Assembly: GCA_003427395.1 (NCBI GenBank) | Contig: BFEA01001043.1 | Coordinates: forward strand, 48,489-85,861 | DNA length: 37,373 nt | Direction: 5' to 3' | Origin: Chara braunii | Taxonomy: Eukaryota > Streptophyta > Charophyceae > Charales > Characeae | Part shown: positions 19,137 to 30,142 of the stretch, piece after piece | Layout of the letters: each line of letters opens with the position of its first letter | Numbering within the stretch: the stretch's first letter is position 1 | Made by a program: the position numbers and the translations under genes | Notes under the pieces: generated by a model | The model's input: only the letters and a program-made list of their open reading frames with translations | The model's database searches: none | Told to the model about the DNA's origin: nothing

Positions 19137-22100
19137 ATGCCTAAGCCGAATATTTGGCAGCATTACGAGATCCTAGAGTACAGACAGAAAGGCGCCAAGG
19201 TGATGAAATGCCGCTACTGTCGGGAAGGTTTTCAGGGGACGGCAACAAGAGCAAGAGACCACTTCATCAAGAGGCTGTGCAAACCTAAGCCAGGGGACGG
19301 TGGGAAGGAAGCTTTTGAAAAAGTTCTGGAAGGTTCTCGTCAGGCGCTCCTAATGGCGCTGAATTTGGCGGGAATGCGCTGTTCACCAACGTCAGACAGC
19401 AGTGCAATGGCTGGCGGAGGAGGCGGAGGAGGGGGGGGGGGGCTTTCCCCTCCATCTGCCGGGCAGGCGCAGCAGTGCGTGGGGCCATCTTGGGGGGTCG
19501 GTGGCGGAGCAGGTGCTGATGGTGCTGGTGGTGTTGGTGGAGGTGCTTGTGTGGGGGGCGGTAGTATAGCAGGAGGAGGAGGAGGAGGAGGAGGAGGAGG
19601 AGGAGGAGGGATTGTTGGTGGAAGCGGTGGACTGGTCACTGCAGACTCAAGGCATTTCCTCCTTCCGGAGCCTCCGAAGGCGGATCCAGTGGAAGATGCC
19701 AATTCCGCGGTGACGGAATTTCTGTTGACGAACGGAATTCCTTTCTTTGTCACCAAGACGGATTCTTGGAAGAGAATGTTCTCCATGGTCCTGAGGGTGG
19801 GAAAGAACTACTCCCCTCCGGAGTACGATATCCTGAGGACTTCACAGTTGAAGAAATCGAAAGAGCGGCTGCAGAACCGACTCGACCTGCTTCGAGGCTC
19901 TTGGGGGGACAGTGGTTGTGTGCTCCAGTGCAGTGGATGGTCCGATCGGAGGGGTAGTCCTCATATAGATCTCCTGGTCTCCTCGCCGGGCGGTACCATG
20001 TTCCTCAGATCGCATAGTTTGAAAGGAAGCAGGGCAAAGAATGTCAGGGTCTTGGCAAAGATATTTAAAGACACCATAAAGGAAATAGGGCCTGAAAAGG
20101 TCGTTGCGGTCGCATCGGATAATGCCAGGTGTTATAGGAAGGCGGGCAAACTCGTGCAACAGACTTATCGAGGGATATACTGGATGCCGTGCACATCTCA
20201 CACTCTGGACCTTTTGCTTCAGGACATTGGCATGTTACCCTGGGTCAAGCCGGCGCTTGACGCGGGGCGCGAGGTCGTTGGCTTCCTCCTCCGCCATCGG
20301 AGGATCCTTGATCTTGTCCAGGGGTGTGGGGTAGGAAAGGAGGTCGCCAGACCTGATGGGATCAGCTTTTTGAGTCATTTCGTGATGCTGCAGTGTCTGC
20401 TGGAGCTGAAAGCATCCCTGAGGCTGGCGGTGACAAGTCCTAGGTGGAAAGCTGCGATCTTGGGAGGTAGCATTTCTGGCGCCTCTGGCTCGGGTTCCTC
20501 TGGCTGTGGGCCATCCGTGCAGAGCTGTCGAAACGATGGGAATTCGGATGTGGACCTGGATATGCTGCAGTGGGTCAGGGTGAAGGTTTTGGACGATGGC
20601 CACTTCTGGCCCCAGATTCGGGTTGCGGTCGCCGCAATGGAAGATGTGGTCTCCATGATTCGACTCGTTGATGGGGAGGAACCCTGGATCAGCAAGGTGT
20701 ACGGTCGGATGGATGCCCTGGTGGACTCTGTTCAAAAGTCAAACATGTTGACCGACACCCAGAAGAATGAGCTTGAACTTCTCATTATGAAGCGATGGAA
20801 CCGTCTTAACACACCGCTTCATTGTGCTGCCCACTTCCTCGATCCCGAGATGAGATCGTCATCTCTCGTCCGCGACGAAGAGGTCAGAGCGGGGCTTCGG
20901 CACTGGCTTCATCACAGCGTCCTGGACATGCACAGTAGCATAGAGGTACAGCGGGAACTTCTAAAGTTTGTCGATAACAAGGGCCTGTTCGGATCGCCGC
21001 ACGCACAGGCTGCCACCAGGACACTGACACCGGAGGAATGGTGGAGGTCCTATGGGGATAGCACGCCGATTCTGCAAAAGCTGGCGACGAGGTTGCTTGG
21101 GCAAACGACGAGTGTGACGTGGTGCGAAAGCAACTGGAGAACGTTTGAATATGTGAGAGCTGGGAAACTGAACAAACTGCCCCCTCGCAGGAGAGAAGAC
21201 ATGCTGTTTGCGCATATGAACCTGCGGCTTATGGCGAAACAAGATGAGGCGCTGATGGAAGAGGCGGTTGCATGGGAGGAGGATGCATACCCTCAGGAGG
21301 AGGTGGTGGCAGAAATTCTGGAAAGGAGAGCGTTGCGGGAATCTGGGCAGTGCTCTGCGGACGTGGGTATCATCGATGAGCGTGGTGGGGTGGGGACCTC
21401 GTCCCCGCCAAATGTTGCTGCGGAGGGGAATTCCCGGCAGCAAAGGAGCCAAGAAGAACAGCAGTTTTGGGATGGGAAGGATGTCGACGAGGATGACGAG
21501 GAGGAGAAGGAGGAGGAGGAGGACGATGATGACGATGAGGAGGAGTGTGTAGGGTTGCGCCACAGACGGGTGGTGAACACCTTGCAGGAAGAGCTTCTTG
21601 AGGAAGAAGAAGAGGGGGAGGAGGAAGAGCGCACTTGGCGCCTCCCCACACGCCCGGGCAAGCACCTGCAGAAGGCTGGATGCTGGAGGCGGCGTCTGGA
21701 AGGTGGATGCGACCTTGACGAAGAGAGAGGCGTCTTTGGACGCATTGAGAGGATCTGGGAAGTAGGCAAGGATGTGTCGCAGGAGGAGATCGGCGGTGCC
21801 TCTTCATTTAACAACCGGGAGTCTGAGGGAAGGGGCGACAGACTCCAGGAGCTGCAAGACAGGGCGCAACAGGACAAGGAGAGGCAGTTGGTCGTGGAGG
21901 ACAGAGTTAAGGAGGGAGATCTCATCAGTAACCGAAGTGGTTACCATCATCAGCATGGGCATATGATGACAGCTGAACACCTGTATGTCGCTGGCCACAC
22001 TATTGACGCTGGAGTTGGAGGAGAGGGAGTAGGAGGTGGAAAGGAGGGATTGATGTTCCAGATTCCGCATAGGATGAATGCATGGATTGAGGGATCCCAC

Positions 22101-22244
22101 CAAGTATGCAATGGACACTTTGAGGGGCGCGTGGTCGAGCCATTGCAGGTGATTGCAGAGAAGGACAGGGAACAGCATCAACAGGGAACAAAGGAGGAGA
22201 GGGAGCACCATCATAGTAATAACAATAACAACAACAATATCACC

Positions 22245-22276
<32 letters not shown>

Positions 22277-24431
22277 CAACAACGGCAACAACAATAGTAG
22301 CAACAACAACAATAATAGCAGCAGCAACCAGCCTAACCATACCCAGAACAGCAGCCTCAATATGTTGTGTGCAAGTGAAGGCATCAAGCGAAGTGTTAGC
22401 GATTGTGCAGAGATGGAGACTGCAATAGTCCCTATAGAAGAGAAAAGTGCGGTGGCAGTGGGAGGAGGAGCTCCGAAGCCTTCAGCTCCGGGCCAGGAGG
22501 TAGTTTGTGCTAGGAGTGGGAGCGTTGAGCATAAAAGCACAACGGCTGATCAGGGCGTCAACAATTCGTCCAATAATGTGCTCGCTTGTGTGACGACGCA
22601 GCCAATTGACAATGGCATGCCAGTCAAGAGGAAAAGGGGCCGTCCCAGGCTCACTCCCGAGGAGCGGAAGGAAAGAGGAAAGAATGGGCGTCGTAATGTT
22701 AAAGCTACAGTGAGCAAAGAGAAAGGAGGAAGCACTGGCTTAGGGGCTGTTGGAGGGATTATAAAAGCGGTTGGCCGAGGAGCAGGAGTCGTCCTCGGAG
22801 GGGGGATTGTTGTTGGAGGTCATGTGGGAGGAGGAATGATGGGAGGTGGAGCACTTGTTCCGGGAGGAGGAGGAATGGTTGGAAGAATGGGAGTTCTTGC
22901 AGGAGGCGTTCTTCCTGGAGGACTTGTAGTTGGCGGCGTTGGAGGAGGGGGAGCTGTTGGGGGAGGCGTGAGAGGAGGTGTAGCTGTAGGAGGTGGAGGT
23001 GCTGGAGGGGTCACTGTCATGGGAGGAGGGGTCAAGGCAGGAGCTGTTGGCGGTGTTGTGGGAGGTGTCGTGGGAGGTGTCGCGGCAGGAGGCATGGGTG
23101 GTGGGACTGCCGGAGGTGGAGTTGTTGGGAGTGGGGGCATGGTGGCGACTGTTGGAGGGGGAGTTGTGGGAGGAGTTGTTAGGGGAGGAGGCGTTGTTGC
23201 AGGAGGTGTCGGTGGAGGGGCTATGATGGCGGGAAGTCTCCCGGGAGGTATTGGTGGAGGTTACCTTGGTGCCGTCCATGGTATGTATAGACCGATGGAT
23301 CAGCAGCGAAACAGAAGAGGCAGGAAGCGCAAAGACGAGGGAGGGGGAACAGGTCCATCAGGGAGCAGTCAAAAGAGACCGAAACCCCCCGAGGATGGTG
23401 TGAAGCGCAAGCGTGGGCGGCCACGGATTATCCGTGATGATCCATCGAAAGATAAGAAGCCACCGAACTTGACCGTGCAGGACAAGCCGGCAAGCATTCA
23501 GCTTGTCCGACAAGACACTGGTACTGGGGTATATGTCGATCTAAAGCAGGGTGTGACAGGTAGTCAGCCAACTGTAGCACGACCAGATACTTCTGCTGCC
23601 GCAGTGCATCATGTTGGGTATCACAACAATGCGCTCAAGGATCGCTCCTGTGGTGATGATTCCAAGGATGGTGTGATGCAGCTGGTCCGCTACGAAAGCT
23701 ACCCGTTAGATGACAGATCTGGCGATGGTGGCTGTAGTAGTGGGCGCAAGAAGGACACCTGGCAGATTGTCCGGCACGATGGAAGGCCTCTTGAGGGTGG
23801 TGGAGACGTATTCAGTGATGGCAGCACCGAATGGCGGAAGCCACCTGGTAGCAGAGATGGAACCGAAGATTACCATAGGAAGGACTCACCGCCACCTGTG
23901 GCTGTCGTTCTCCAGATGAGGACAGAACAGCCTGCAGTCGTCAAAGATGTCCACGTCGACTCGGGACGAACAGGGATGCCAACAGCTCAAAGTAGGATGG
24001 ACAAGCCAGTGGGCACTGCAATAGACATGACAGTGCGACATTGGCCCGGAGGTAGTGAAGGTGGTGCGAGTGCTGTTGGGGACAACGACATGGGTGGCAC
24101 GAGAGCAGAGGAGTCTGTATGTCACGGGCACAATGGTGACCTTGTGCAGGTCGCACAACACCGTGCAGGTGTTTCCATTGTAGATACAGGCGAGGAAAGG
24201 GCTGCTGGTGTGAGCTCAGGTGTGAGTCATGGTGGGGGCCCCTCGCTCCCTACTTCTAAAGAGGAGCAGAAGGGTGTCCTGAAGATTGTACAGCAGGATG
24301 GAAGGGCATCGGAAGGAGTGGCAGAGAGAGTGCGTCTTGTAGATGGTCTTCCCCATGAGGAGGACGAAGACGAAGAACCAATTGCTATTGTCAAACGCAA
24401 ACATAAACTGAAAAAGGAGGATGGAGTTTGA
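19137..24431 (+). CDS. BED zinc finger / hAT-transposase-derived protein with AT-hook C-terminal extension
   Basis: One uninterrupted 1764-codon frame. The ATG at 19137 (A at -3) is the first after an in-frame TAG at 19068, and it sits just before the BED finger. The finger is C25-x2-C28...H42-x5-C48. A Gly-rich linker (about 93-168) precedes a DUF659/hAT core (about 191-700). The core has NGIPF (199-203), GWSDRRG with D270, ASDNA with D328, CTSH (C352, H355), EWWRSYG with W635, and CESNW with E664, so all three acidic residues expected for hAT catalysis are present. After about residue 700 the family normally ends, but here about 1060 residues follow: an acidic tract (782-804), an Asn/Ser/Thr tract (1027-1063), AT-hook KRKRGRPR (1164-1171), a Gly/Val-rich stretch (1203-1377), basic NRRGRKRK (about 1390), a second AT-hook (1423-1430) and a degenerate IVRxD repeat (1454-1722). 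A nuclear DNA-binding role is inferred. It could be a domesticated regulator or an autonomous transposon, but I see no flanking hAT termini. Confidence 0.9.
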
Positions 24432-25234
24432 ACAAGGGCACAGGTTCTGGCTGGTCCATCTTGCAATGCAGGCTTGCTTTACCTAAGTGTTCAGCTTGGG
24501 TTTTAAAGTCACAGTCATTTGGCTCCCCTCTCGAATGCCAATGACTACGGGTGGGATTTGGTTGACGGCCCTCATGTGGGTGTTTGGGGGGGGGGAGGGA
24601 GAAGGACGCGAGCGACCTGAAGGTCTCAGCTTTTTCTGTTTATTTATCCATTGTGAAAGTGAAACTACTGCCATTTACTTGCAGTAGGGTGTGATGTGGG
24701 TTTAATGGGGTGTGCGATGTCAGTAATCAAAGTCGACAAGGCACCCACAGGCAGACAGGGAATCATCAGGGATGACCGAAGCCGGGGGCGGTGGCGAGAA
24801 GCAGAACCGTGTCTCGCTATAATGTGTAGAGCCAGAGTTAGATCCAGTGTTAGTTGTGGGGCAGTAGAGTTTCTGAGGGGGGTTTGTTGTGGGCCGATGA
24901 AAGAGTCGGGGTTCCTGAGGCAGGTTGTTGTGCGCCGTTCGATGGCAGAGTGAAGTCTTGTTTAGTTTCGTTTGCCCGGACTTTGTAGGCTACGAACATA
25001 GATTTTTGAACGCAGTAGGTTAGGAAGGACGTGTTAATTGGTAGATGTCAGGATGATTGATTGGTTCGTCGAGGACTCTGAAATCGCAAGGAGAAAGTCC
25101 GGAGCACATCATTGATTTGACTTTGTTGGAATTGTCAAGTCCTGAATCATCTATACTTCTGCAGCTTCATGGATTTGTGTTGACTTCACTGTACGAGGTG
25201 GGTGTGTTGTTGTCTCTGTAGGGACATGGAGAAG

Positions 25235-25236
<2 letters not shown>
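24432..25236 (+). other. 3' flank of the hAT gene, no further gene seen
   Basis: Expected to contain the 3' UTR. No canonical AATAAA is evident in the first kilobase. Short frames only. Confidence 0.4.
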
Positions 25237-25272
<36 letters not shown>

Positions 25273-25430
25273 GTGTGTGTTTTCTTTCACACAGAGCACT
25301 TGTCAGTAGACATCCACTTGTGCTCGCGCCGTTGTGCCATTCAGCACTTGTCAGTAGACATCCACTTGTGCTCGCGCCGTTGTGCCATTCACTGATATCC
25401 ACTTGTGCTTGTGCTGTTGGCTGAATTCGG
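25237..25430 (+). repeat. (GT)n microsatellite followed by a 48-bp tandem duplication
   Basis: (GT)n at 25237-25280. Then GCACTTGTCAGTAGACATCC and onward repeats exactly at 25296-25343 and 25344-25391, with a partial third unit (ATCCACTTGTGCTTGTGC) following. Confidence 0.9.
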
Positions 25431-25533
25431 CATACATCAAGATGTCAGGTCCATGAGTTGGGATGTTTAAATTCTGGACTGCAGATTTTAGGCATCCATG
25501 TGAAAAAGTATGCAATTAAAAAAAAAAAAAACG

Positions 25534-25905
25534 GGGACGGTAATGAGCGGACGGTTATGAAACTGGGGGTGCAGTCTCTGAACACAAGACAGACGTGCTA
25601 CGATATCATACAAGTGAGCATACAAGTGAGGAGAAGTTTGAGGGGTAATGAGCGGACGGATATGGGGAAAGCGGGGGTGCGGTCTCCGAACAAAAGACAG
25701 GCATTCATGTTTCGACAACATACGGGTGAGGATAAGGTTGAGTACTGTAAGAGATTAGCTGCCATCAGGCCAGGAAGTAGGATCTGGACCTGGACACACG
25801 GGTTTGGTAGATACGGCTGGATCGAGTGGAGGACTGTAAAAGAGGAGCCGCCGACAGGCCAGGAAGTAGGACCTGGACACACACTCACATTTCGTAGATT
25901 TGACT
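25534..25905 (+). repeat. Diverged tandem duplications within an open frame
   Basis: GGTAATGAGCGGACGG begins copies at 25539 and 25644 (105-base period, diverged interiors). A second unit containing CAGGCCAGGAAGTAGGAYCT recurs about 84 bases apart near 25768 and 25855. A 149-codon frame (25458-25907) runs through them but matches no family I know, so I do not call it a gene. Confidence 0.65.
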
Positions 25906-26229
25906 AGACCTCGATCGTAAAGAATTCCACTCAAATGTCTGTCGGGAAAGGACGGCAGGAGAACGAGGACTGTTGTTGCTTCATAAAGGAACGTGGTCAA
26001 CCGGTTTTTAACATGACTGTGTAGAATGGCAGGAAGTGGCAGGACTGTTGATTTGCAAAAGCGCTTGCAAAACCTTTTCGAAAATGAGGGATAAAAAAAC
26101 TGTGGACTGAAAGGGGGGGGCGCTTTTTGGACTGTTGGCTGAAGAAAATCTGGATTAGTTTGTTAAGTTACAGAACTCTGGGGGCGTTTGTAAAAGCGCT
26201 TGCAGGACTGTTGTCCGAAGGTAATCACT

Positions 26230-26358
26230 ACTACCGTCTTCACCCGAATAGAACGCGCGGTCATTATAGCTGTATTTGGCACAACTTCCGGTCCAGTTGC
26301 AGCGATGATGACCGGCAGCGATAATGACCGGGCGTTCGATTCCGGTGAAGACGGTAGT
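26230..26358. mobile_element. TIR MITE, family 'CTACCGTCTTC', copy 1
   Basis: Both ends carry a 37-base terminal inverted repeat with about three mismatches, starting ACTACCGTCTTCACCCGAAT on the left. The right end reads GGTGAAGACGGTAGT. Total length is 129 bases, too short to encode anything. A second copy with the same TIR and similar interior is at 36110-36219. If the TA in CTACC...GGTAG is the target duplication, a Tc1/mariner-like origin is possible. Confidence 0.85.
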
Positions 26359-26533
26359 GTGCTGACTGGACTTGGCTTGTAGAACTGCAAGGGCGGTTCT
26401 GCAGAATGCTTTGGCCGCACGGGGGGGTATTATTGCTCTTGATGTCTCTGACGTCCTGATTACCCAGGCGTTCAGCCTATCACCGGGGGTGTGGCATTCA
26501 CCCTTTTGGACTTTTAGGTTTTTGAGCGGCCTG

Positions 26534-26877
26534 GTGTTACTAGCCGGGCGGCCCGGGATGTGTCAGATGGCCCGGGGTGGCCCGGCCGGGCCAGGTTTGG
26601 GTAACGTCCCGGTCAAGGTCCTGGGTAGTCCCAGAGGGGAAAAAAAAAAAAAAAAACCTGAAAAAAAAAAAGTCATGCAGAGTTGCAAACCGAACATCTT
26701 TTGTGGGTGCAAAATTGCCCCGCTGCCAAAAAAATAAAAAATAAAAACTACAAAAAATTGACCTCCTTTTTGGTGTTGCCCGGGTACGCCGGGCGGGTCA
26801 CCCACCCCCCGTGTAAGTTTGCGCGGGTTGCCCGGCCGGCCGGCTGGCCAGCCCGGGCCGGGAGGCTCTGGTAACAC
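26534..26877. mobile_element. Inverted-repeat element with GGCCCGGG arms and poly-A core
   Basis: Ends are GTGTTACTAG (left) and, read in reverse complement, GTGTTACCAG (right). Both arms are very GC-rich with recurring CCGGGC, GGCCCGG and CCGGCCGG. The core is A-rich (poly-A 26640-26656 and 26661-26671). The layout parallels the elements at 7817 and 1. hAT-like non-autonomous origin is suggested by the subterminal short repeats. No clear target-site duplication. Confidence 0.5.
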
Positions 26878-28299
26878 AGCGCAAAAATCTTTTGAGGTGC
26901 TGAATGTCTCAGGTGCGTGTGAAAGATCTTGGTAGGCACATGAAATTAGAACGGGGGAAACGGAAATGATGGTAGTGCAAGGGACGCAGCTGCTTTCCTC
27001 CTCTGCCCATGTCCTCTATGTGCCAACTGTTTCCCATGTTTTTATTATTGGCCAAAGTGATCGCTGACTTATCTTGATAGGATTGGTAGTGTGGCTGTTC
27101 ATGATTAACCAGGCACTCCGAGGGAGTTATTTGTTGCTCCCCCGTGCGCTCTGGGCCAAGCATGCCCAAGCCAAGCTGGGTGTGGGTGGTCTGCATGGGT
27201 AAACTGGACAGCTTAAAAGGTGACCAAGGATTTTTTTAGTGTTTTTATGTTTACCTTTAGAGTTCCCCTGCCCCCTGTCTCCCTGGCTGTCGGCTTTTGC
27301 TGCACTCAGCAAGAGGAGGGCAGGATATTGCCCGAAATATTTTTGGGGAGGGTGGGCTGGACGATTCGCCCAGATCGACTGCCGGTAACACTGTATAAAT
27401 GCCTATTTTTAATATTTTAGTATTTTGCTGATTGCCGCACTGCACTCCTTCCCGTCTTCTTCCCCCTTCCTTGTAGGGGATATAGAGTCGCAGTGAAGAA
27501 TTCGCTGCGAAGACTCGAGCTCGTCGTGAAAAGGGATGCATGCTCCCTTACACTGTTGATCGCCTCTCTCAATGCTTTCGCGTGTTGAGGCAGCAGTTTC
27601 AGATGTTAATGCCCACAATAGCTCTCACTGATAAGGAAGTTCATTGCAAAGGCACTCTCCCCTTTGTAAATGACTGTGAGAGTGTGCAGTCCTAAGGGGA
27701 AGGTCATAGCATAGACGACTGCGAGGGTGAGTCTGCTTTTGGCTTTCGACATGCCTGGCATTGCCAGCAACTTGCTATGCGCCTCCAATGTTTCCACGAA
27801 ACAGTCGTATAGACAGCAGGTGTCTGTACTGCCGTTACTGCGTGCACGATCTCCACTGTCGGTCTCCGCCACAGCGTCTCAGATCATGCTCCACATGCAA
27901 TGCTGGACTTCCTTGGGTTGCCTCTGTGGCGGAACTCTCCGCCACCACCCTCGCCTCGTGACAAATGCATACAGCAACTGGGTGTGGAAAACAGACTCTG
28001 CCTCATTAACCCCTTGCAGTGCTGCATATGACAAGGTTATCACCCTCAGGCCGAGCGGTGGCCAGATCAGATCGTACCACCGGCGGCCCACAGACAGGCT
28101 AGGTGGGCAGCACAATTACGAGCCCACGACACTCTCTGCTCTCGGATGCGCAGTGATGACGCAGCTGATGTTTGGTTAGCATGCGATCAGCACTCCGTGC
28201 AGTGAGCAGTGCGAGGGTATGGTCCTCGCAAGTGTTTGTTCGCACACTTCTTATGACAGTTCCCTGTGTTCAGACTTATCCTGGCCCGGCAGCAGAATA
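26878..28299. other. Intergenic, no recognised gene
   Basis: Frames of up to 150 codons (27727-28179 +; 27606-27872 -) show no domain. The minus-strand frame has a hydrophobic stretch but no family assignment. No repeat structure evident. Confidence 0.3.
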
Positions 28300-28347
28300 A
28301 CAAGCCCACAAGAAGTGCTCACACGTAAATCGAGAAATCGTCCAAAT
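28300..28347 (+). pseudogene. U6 snRNA 3'-end fragment
   Basis: TAAATCGAGAAATCGTCCAAAT at 28326-28347 matches the U6 3' end (AAATCGAGAAATGGTCCAAAT) with one substitution. The bases just before it (ACACG, and more weakly CACAAGAAG) align to the preceding U6 segment. It is followed by an A-rich stretch and, 9 bases on, by the target-site duplication of the SINE at 28370. Confidence 0.7.
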
Positions 28348-28369
28348 AAAGAAAAAGGAAGAGTTGCTG

Positions 28370-28573
28370 CCAACTGGCGTATCTCAGTTGATACGCCCTT
28401 AAAACTGTTGAAATACAGACCAGGTGGCAGGTGCTGAGTTCGAACTCCGCTGGAAGCAGACGAGTAAAAAATAGTACAATTCTGAATCACCTAGGGCTGG
28501 TCAGTTCGATGACCATATCGCGCAAGGCCGTCGCCCTTCTAACAAAGAAAAAGAAAAAGGAGAAAAAAAATGC
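28370..28573 (+). mobile_element. tRNA-derived SINE with A-rich tail and target-site duplication
   Basis: Box A-like TATCTCAGTTGA at 28380-28391 and box B-like AGTTCGAACTC at 28437-28447 (a textbook T-arm, GAGTTCGAACTCC) form the head. The body is about 90 bases and the tail is AAAGAAAAAGAAAAAGGAG plus an A-run ending about 28570. AGGAAGAGTTGCTG (28356-28369) and AGGAAGAGTTCCTG (28574-28587) flank it: 13 of 14 bases identical. This is a different family from the SINE at 8591. Confidence 0.85.
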
Positions 28574-28651
28574 AGGAAGAGTTCCTGTGGCTCTAGGGTG
28601 CCAAGCATGCGGAAGGCATGTTGCCTTTGCTGTCTCTGTATGCACCAAAAC

Positions 28652-28724
28652 TTTTTTTTTTTTTTTTTTTTTTTTCCCTACTCAGTGGACATGTTAATCT
28701 TCTCTGTATCGTTCCAATTTTAAC
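28652..28724 (-). pseudogene. Polyadenylated U6 snRNA retro-fragment
   Basis: On the minus strand, AAAATTGGAACGATACAGAG and then AAGATTAACATG (28689-28720) match the most conserved U6 core with a single G-to-A change. The match decays at TCCACTGAGTAGGG and runs directly into about 24 A residues (28652-28675 as T on the plus strand). The U6 5' stem-loop is missing. A poly-A tail on a Pol III transcript implies LINE-mediated retroposition, possibly with template switching. Confidence 0.85.
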
Positions 28725-29876
28725 TTTTCTGACTTTTGTCTTTATAATATTTATAATTTTATATTGGATAAAATTAATAAATTAGGCGCCTGCTTCCTGC
28801 CTTGGATGTGGTAGCCTTCTCTTGGTCTGTTGGGCACAGTGACTGTATCTGTGATATGGGCTGCTGTGCTTGCATGGCCCACACCTGAAGTGGGCTTGGC
28901 CGGTCTGATGTCGTGGTGGCTGCTAACTGTAGGCGATGCCTGCTCCTCCAGCCAATTTTCTGCACAACCCGACCATTGGGCGGCAAGTCTTTTCGATGCC
29001 CCAGTATGTGGCAGTCCGGTGCACCACGACCCGACCCCTGAGTGGGCAATGTATTTCCCTGTGCTTTTGCTCCCCCCCTCTCTCTTCTTCGTCTTCCTCT
29101 TCTTCTTCTTCTTCTTCTTTTTTTTTTTTTGTTTGTGAAACAGAACCGTATAGTTCTGGCTCCTTATCCATTCTGGGGAGCGTCTGTCCAGTTCCTATCC
29201 CACCGGCAAGTCAAATTTTACATAGTGGAACAAACCCACACCCCTCCCCAATGCCGTCTGCTCCCCCTCTCTCTTGTTTCTTCCCTCCCTTCCTTTTCCT
29301 TCCCTCCCCTCCTGTTCCACGTGTAGAGGTGTGCAATGGAATCACGAAGAGAACGGACAAAGAAAAAAGGTGCGAAAAAGTGCTGTGTGCTGAAAGGCAC
29401 AAGGGTGTGTACGTATTGTGCGGTCAGGCAGGGACAAGCACACAGACATGGCAGGCCTGCACCATTCAAAATACAGCAGGGAAATGGGGGGTTTGTCCAA
29501 GCACCGTAATGATCGTTTTTCTTCAGAACACCCTTACTTTAACTGGGCTTTTCTGTTGTGCCCATGATCGATGGCAAACTTGTCTCTATGCTCGAATAAC
29601 ATGCGCCGGTTATTGTTGCTTGCCCGGGCACAGTTTAGGACCGCTAAATTATGGTACTGTTGTTGTACCGTAATTTTTATACTACTATCCAAAAACGTTG
29701 AAAATTTCCAACTTCCCAGGATGGGATTGGATTGAACAGATTGAACAAATTGCCTTTATACCCCTCTACTTAGTTGTGCAAAATTGTTACCATACTTGGT
29801 ATACTCAAGTGCGACCCCTGAGTTCTCCCTCCGTGCCCTTCGCGTGGCCACGCGTGTCCATGACTGTGTGTGTGTG

Positions 29877-29879
<3 letters not shown>
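28725..29879. other. Intergenic with short repeats, no recognised gene
   Basis: A (CTT)n-type run lies at 29085-29118. TTATGGTACTGTTGTTGTAC plus CGTAA at 29649-29673 forms a 9-bp hairpin. Minus-strand frame 28774-29049 has no recognisable domain. Confidence 0.3.
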
Positions 29880-29957
<78 letters not shown>

Positions 29958-29958
29958 N

Positions 29959-30025
<67 letters not shown>
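29879..30025. repeat. (GA)n microsatellite with one undetermined base
   Basis: About 147 bases of GA interrupted by N at 29958. The N suggests a collapsed or bridged repeat in the assembly. Confidence 0.95.
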
Positions 30026-30027
<2 letters not shown>

Positions 30028-30089
30028 CCTGCCCTTGTGTTCACGTGGCCACTTCTCCATGAGTGTGTGAGAGAGAAATTGGCAATGGG

Positions 30090-30093
<4 letters not shown>

Positions 30094-30139
<46 letters not shown>
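30094..30139. repeat. (GA)n microsatellite abutting the L12 fragment
   Basis: Pure GA run that ends where the ribosomal L12-like coding sequence begins. Confidence 0.95.

Positions 30140-30140
<1 letters not shown>

Positions 30141-30142
<2 letters not shown>

Noticed and set aside
22740-23279. 179-codon minus-strand frame opposite the hAT gene
   Set aside because: Shadow of the Gly/Val-rich coding repeat (reads as Ser/Asn/Thr).
25458-25907. 149-codon plus-strand frame
   Set aside because: Runs through tandem duplications and a poly-A/Lys run; no family recognised.
27606-27872. 88-codon minus-strand frame with a hydrophobic segment
   Set aside because: Briefly considered as a transporter exon; no diagnostic motif and no splice-site support.
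28774-29049. Possible retroelement zinc-knuckle protein on the minus strand
   Set aside because: No complete CCHC motif could be read.
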